DNA from: Euonymus europaeus
Taxonomy: Eukaryota > Streptophyta > Magnoliopsida > Celastrales > Celastraceae
Direction: 5' to 3'
Assembly (NCBI GenBank): GCA_963580455.1
Contig: OY756965.1
Span: 26,944,902 to 27,008,901, forward strand
DNA length: 64,000 nt
The notes under the pieces are model-generated. The model had not been told where the DNA came from, did no database searches, and saw only the letters and a list, made by a program, of their open reading frames with translations. The translations under genes were made by a program, and so were the position numbers. The number at the start of each line of letters is the position of its first letter. The stretch's first letter is position 1. Positions 60,001 through 64,000 of this stretch are shown here, piece by piece.

Positions 60001-61105
60001 TTGGTTTTTATAGGCTTGTACTTTGATTTCTCAACCTCAATCAAATGAAGTTGGCATGTCCTCACAATTCTTAAACAGCCAGCAAAATAGTCAAGTAGGT
60101 TGATTATTTTTATTTAGTTGTTATGTAAACAAATGGCAATAAATTGATGACTCTTATCTTTCTTACGTGCACATCCTTTTCATGCAATCTCTCATCCATG
60201 GTCTAATCTGCTATATCATCCCAATATGTCATTACAGTTTTTAAATCATACACAAAATGATCAGGCAGTTCACAATTTTTAAACATATCTTGTTTATTTT
60301 TAGTTTTTATATCATCCCAAGATGTGGAATGACTTACGTTCAATTTTATTTTTAGCATCTTGCCACAATAAATCATCCACTTATGAATGTGGTATGTAAA
60401 GCTAGGATGCCACTGCAAACTTTGAATCCTCCACTCTTTGGTCCCTCTCATGGCTCTCTTCAAAGTGGTCCATAGATGTTATATATATTGAGGAAAAAAG
60501 ATATAAATTTATTTTGTCTATCAATCCTCTTTTGGTTTCAAGTTGTAACTGAATGTGAATTTATTTACCAAGCTCAGGAATATATCAATGGAGGAGGCAT
60601 AATGATCCCATGTGTTGCTTTTGGAGGTACAACAAGCTTGTATTTTTCTTTTTGGCACTAGGAATATTGGGGTCAGTGCATGTCTAGAAAAATTAGCGTG
60701 CAATATTGAGTTAAGTTTCTTTAGGTGAATTTTGTTTTTGCTGGTGGTTGGGCTGTGAAAACCACCGAGCTTTGATCTTGGCAAGCACTTCATATTTGTT
60801 TGGTACAGTGCGTGTGCTCGACAAGTAAACAGAAAGATATTAGAGTCATTGCTTATTAGTATCTCTGTCTGTAATTTTTGAAAGCTCATTTTAGAGTCCT
60901 GCACAATGCTCAAAGAGAGATGAAAATTCACTTGGGAAATTCACAATGCAACTTTAGTCCAAGATTCATCCAAGCTTGACCACTTCTTTTAGATGAGAGA
61001 GAGTGTTTTTATTGGAATGCTTGAATAGGTAATGTCCAATCCTCACCATTGATAAGAATCACAGGAGTCAACAGCTGCCGTTGTAATAACCCCACAACAG
61101 CCCCC
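57061..61105. mobile_element. Mutator-like element of the FAR1/Jittery type
   Basis: Inverted ends flank a transposase gene. The left end (57061-57205) and the right end (about 60945-61105, read in reverse) share AGGTTC, AGGGGGCTG, TGTGGGGTTA, CTGTGATTCTTAT, GAGGATTGGACATTACC, CAATAAAAAC and AAGAAGTGGTCAA in the same order, over roughly 145-160 bases. The interior carries a FAR1-type MULE transposase. No convincing 9-bp duplication was found, so the insertion is probably old or the ends slightly eroded. The element sits between a gypsy remnant and an NPR-like gene. Confidence 0.75.
57908..59907 (+). pseudogene. FAR1-type transposase gene, frame-broken
   Basis: Transposase related to FAR1/FHY3 transcription factors and the maize Jittery element. 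A FAR1 DNA-binding domain is read first (MEFDNLDNAWNFWKRY, then VCCKQSKR, HWEVRSQCQVKINIVFDRK, VVEHNHKLEP). A MULE DDE domain follows (VVTFDTTYGTNKELRPSGAF, KFTDQDAAMKNALRRVWPDI, with Asp residues of the triad). Last comes a SWIM finger (CTCRKFERMSILCSHSLK, about 59475-59520). Breaks are a frameshift at about 57970, a TAG in place of Trp at 58542, a shift near 58935, and a shift in a T-run near 59165-59190. The rest of the reading frame is well preserved. It was functional until recently or is assembled with few errors. It lies inside inverted transposon ends, so it is a transposon gene, not a host FAR1-related gene. Confidence 0.8.
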
Positions 61106-61651
61106 TAGAACCTCACAGCTACCTTAATTTCAAGCACTCTAAAATTTTTAATTGGGTCTGACTTATTTATCCATATCAGTAAAACACGTCTCTTAATACA
61201 CTCACATCAATAAAAACACATCTTTTAATATTATTTTTTCACTATCCATTACCAAACTCTCCAAATATCAAGTGTTCAATCTTCTGATACAATTTTTTTC
61301 ACTATAAAACACATCTTTCAATATAATTTTTCACTTTTTATATTTTCTTTTTATTATCACTCTCCCCACATACTCCAAAATTTTCAATATTTTATTTTCA
61401 AGTGCACCATTGCAACGGTCCTTGGAACCCACTTGGATAAGATTATCCACCTAACATCCTGCATTGGGGCCTGCTTGGTGGTCGTGGAGTGCAAGTCGTC
61501 TGATCATGGAGGTTGGTCAGTTCAGATTGGCATGAGTTCAATAATTTTTGTCTCGAAATTCGATTTGTTGAGCTTTATAGAGCAAGTTTCTCGATTCTTC
61601 ATATGATCAAATGCTTGCAAGGCTTAATCGGAGGTGGTTAGAATGTTAAAT
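61106..61651. other. Promoter region of the NPR-like gene
   Basis: About 550 bases between the end of the FAR1-type element and the NPR-like start. It is AT-rich with ACACATCTTTTAATA-like direct repeats at about 61190-61330. No TATA box can be assigned with confidence. Confidence 0.5.
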
Positions 61652-64000
61652 ATGGAGAATGGGAATGAAATTTCATCAACCTTGAGCTTTGCCTCATCTT
61701 CATATGTGTGAAATAGGTCCAATGGCCACAGTCTATCGGCCCTCACTACCTTTGAACCTGTGGCAAACCTTGAAAATGTGAGCTTAAGTAAGCTTAGTGG
61801 GAGTCTTGAAAAGCTATTGCTTGATACCGAATATGACTACAGTGATGCAGAGATCATTGTTGAGGGTATCCCAAAGGGTGTGCATCAGTGTATTTTGGCT
61901 GCTCGAAATCAATTTTTTCATGAGCTTTTTGGGAAGGGAAATGACAGTTCAAAGGGAGAAGGTAAACCAAGGTACCTTATGTCTGATTTGGTACCTCACG
62001 GACGTGTCGGATTTGAAGCATTTAATGTTTTCTTACACTATACATATACCGAAAAGCTTAAGCCCTCTTCACCAGAAGTGTCGACATGCGTCGACAATTC
62101 TTGCATTCATAATGCCTGTTGACCTGCTATTAATTATGCTCTCGAATTGATTTATGCTTCCACCACATTTCGGGTGAAAGAGCTTGTTCTGCTTGTTCAG
62201 GTAAGTTGTACTCTAAGTTGCTTTTCTGCCTATCTTTTATGGTATTAATAGTTCAAGCTGATACAGTACACAAGAGCTTGCCTGTGACTTTTGGGATTCT
62301 TGCTGAACATTCTACACTCTTGCAGCGCCATCTTCTGAACTTTATTGTGAAGGCTCTGCCAGAAGATGTTATCCCAATTGTTATAGCTACTTTTCACTGC
62401 CAGCTGAACCATCTTATCTCCCAATGTATTCAAAGAATAGCGGGGTCAGACCTCAATAATGTGTGTCTAGAGAAAGAGGTTCCTCGTGAAGTTTTCGATG
62501 AAATTAAATCGCTTCGCAAATCTCAGGAAGCTGCTGCAAATATTTTCCCTGAAGCAGATCCTATGCGCGAAAAGAGAGTCAGGAGAATCCACAGGGCTTT
62601 GGATTCTGATGATATTCCACTGTTAAAGCTTCTCTTGGATGAATTGTATGTCAGTCTGGATGATGCTTTTGCTCTACACTATGCTGCTGCCTACTGTGAT
62701 CCGAAGGCTTTTAGGGAGGTTCTTACTCTTAGCCAGGCTAATGTTAACATTGGAAACTCCCGTGGACAGACAGTGCTTCATATGGCTGCTAGGCGTAAGG
62801 AGCCATTAGTGTTACTAGCCCTGCTACGTAATGGTGCTTGTGCATCGGAAGCTACATGGGATGGACAAACTGCTGTGGCAATTTGTCGGAGGTTGACTAG
62901 GCCAAAAGACTACAATGAAGGCATGAAGCAATGCAAAGAATCAAACAAAGACTGGTTGTGCATTGATCTTCTAGAGAGAGAGCTGCGAAGGGATTCAATG
63001 TCTGGGAACATGTCAATGTCATCGATAGAAGTGATAGCTGATGACTTGCAAATGAGGCTGGACTACCTGGAAAGTAGAGGTTATATTCTTTTATTGGTAT
63101 CATGCTTTTAGTTTTCAACTATTGATTATTATGTTTATTCAAATTTTGCTTCGTGATTTCCCCCCCCCCCCACCGCTGAACATGACTTTTTTTTCTTTTT
63201 CTGTTAATAGTTCCCTGATTTGGCTACCTAGAAGACCATATTTTTCTTACATAACTCATCAACGTTTTTAATTATTTTCATTAACTTGTTTTTTTTTGGA
63301 TGATTGTATCCAGTGATCATTTCTTCCATAATGAAATATGAGAAGAACTTGGTACTATGAAAGAGTTCATGGCTTGTTATACATGGTTGAAATGGTTAAC
63401 TTGTTTCTTTCTCTTGTATTTTATAGCATCAGAAATCATCAGGTTTCTTGATAAACTTTTGATCGGCATTGATGTCATTGCACTTTAATATGATAGGATT
63501 TTATTTTCTTATCTAATAAAAATGAACTATGTATATTTCATTTTGGTGATGGTTACTGTGTGATTTTCGTTTCTCATCTGCCACCCCCCGAAACTGTATA
63601 TACAAGTTTGTCATGTGCAATTCATTAACCCCACTCAGATTGATGAGTGCCTAACTGCTTATCTGTTTCATATCTAGGGATGTTTTGTTTCCATGTTTGC
63701 ATCAATGAGTGTGGGTGGATGGTGATGCTAGTTATCAACTACATCATAGTGCCATGCAGTATTTTTGGCTTCTCTCTCTTGCCTTTAATTCGTGGGCCTC
63801 AGAGCCCTTGAAAATTGCATGTGGATACATTTATATGTGGGTAAATATCTTCAATCACTAGCATCAGATTCCTTATCCATAGGACCATAATCCTATTAAA
63901 GTCTGCACTTCAAATTTTTTGGTTGCCATCCTGTGTACTAGTGCCAAACATCTTTCTCATATGTGCAGTGGCATTTGCAAGGTTATTATTCCCATATGAA
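61652..64000 (+). pseudogene. NPR3/NPR4-like gene with two in-frame stops, 3' end outside window
   Basis: Related to NPR1-family salicylic acid receptors and transcription co-regulators (BTB/POZ plus ankyrin repeats), closest in reading to NPR3/NPR4. Exons: 61652-62200, 62326-63079, and a last one starting at 63969 (VAFARLLFPYE) that runs off the window. Start MENGNEISSTLSFASSSYV. Then a TGA (61709), SLSKLSGSLEKLLLDTEYDY, SDAEIIVEGIPKGVHQCILA (BTB), EVSTCVDNSCIHNAC, a second TGA (62120) where Arg is expected, and PAINYALELIYAS. Exon 2 reads HLLNFIVKALPEDVIPIVI, DDIPLLKLLLDELYVSLDDA, GQTVLHMAARRKEP and ADDLQMRLDYLESR (ankyrin region). Splice sites and the remaining frame are intact. Both stops fit single-base changes (the second CGA to TGA), so it looks recently inactivated, or the sequence holds errors. 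Confidence 0.8.

Noticed and set aside
60203..60931. Minus-strand open frames in the right part of the FAR1-type element
   Set aside because: No recognisable domain, probably noncoding transposon interior.

Overview
The window is nuclear DNA from a dicot plant. Host genes have many short exons with GT-AG introns, intergenic DNA is AT-rich, and the encoded families are plant-specific: auxin response factor, phytochrome-interacting bHLH, wall-associated kinase, TT12-type MATE transporter, FAR1 transposase and NPR. I cannot name the species.

Layout: (1) 179-4735, +, the 3' two thirds of an ARF6-type auxin response factor, with the miR167 site. (2) 5491-7090, -, a decayed wall-associated-kinase pseudogene. 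(3) 7958-10083, +, a complete TT12/DTX41-like MATE transporter in 8 exons. (4) 11956-15095, +, a complete NPG1/NPGR-type TPR protein. (5) About 15.8-32.6 kb, a transposon-rich block: a SWIM+OTU transposase remnant, a roughly 9.2-kb Mutator-like element with other elements nested in it (one has captured a RING-H2 gene), a foldback element, satellite-like repeats, and another Mutator-like element split by a polyadenylated retro-insertion. (6) 33609-35782, -, a complete PIF4/5-type bHLH factor in 7 coding exons. (7) 38478-41300, -, a complete plastid-type aldo-keto reductase in 10 exons. (8) 42461-42781, -, a possible small acidic protein. (9) 46910-48993, +, a complete 115-aa MIF/D-dopachrome tautomerase-like protein. 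(10) 49-57 kb, mostly non-genic, with an hAT element that has perfect 8-bp target duplications and a Ty3/gypsy chromovirus remnant. (11) 57061-61105, a Mutator-like element with long inverted termini carrying a broken FAR1-type transposase. (12) From 61652 to the window end, +, an NPR3/4-type gene with two in-frame stop codons.

The intact host genes touch auxin response, light and temperature signalling, flavonoid transport, pollen/calmodulin-linked TPR proteins and cofactor/redox metabolism, but nothing suggests a functional cluster. The unusual content is the transposons. Several Mutator-like elements are delimited here by their inverted ends, and some by 9-bp target duplications. At least three transposase types or remnants of the FAR1/SWIM group are present. 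Exon boundaries were placed by reading splice sites against remembered family sequences, without alignment software.
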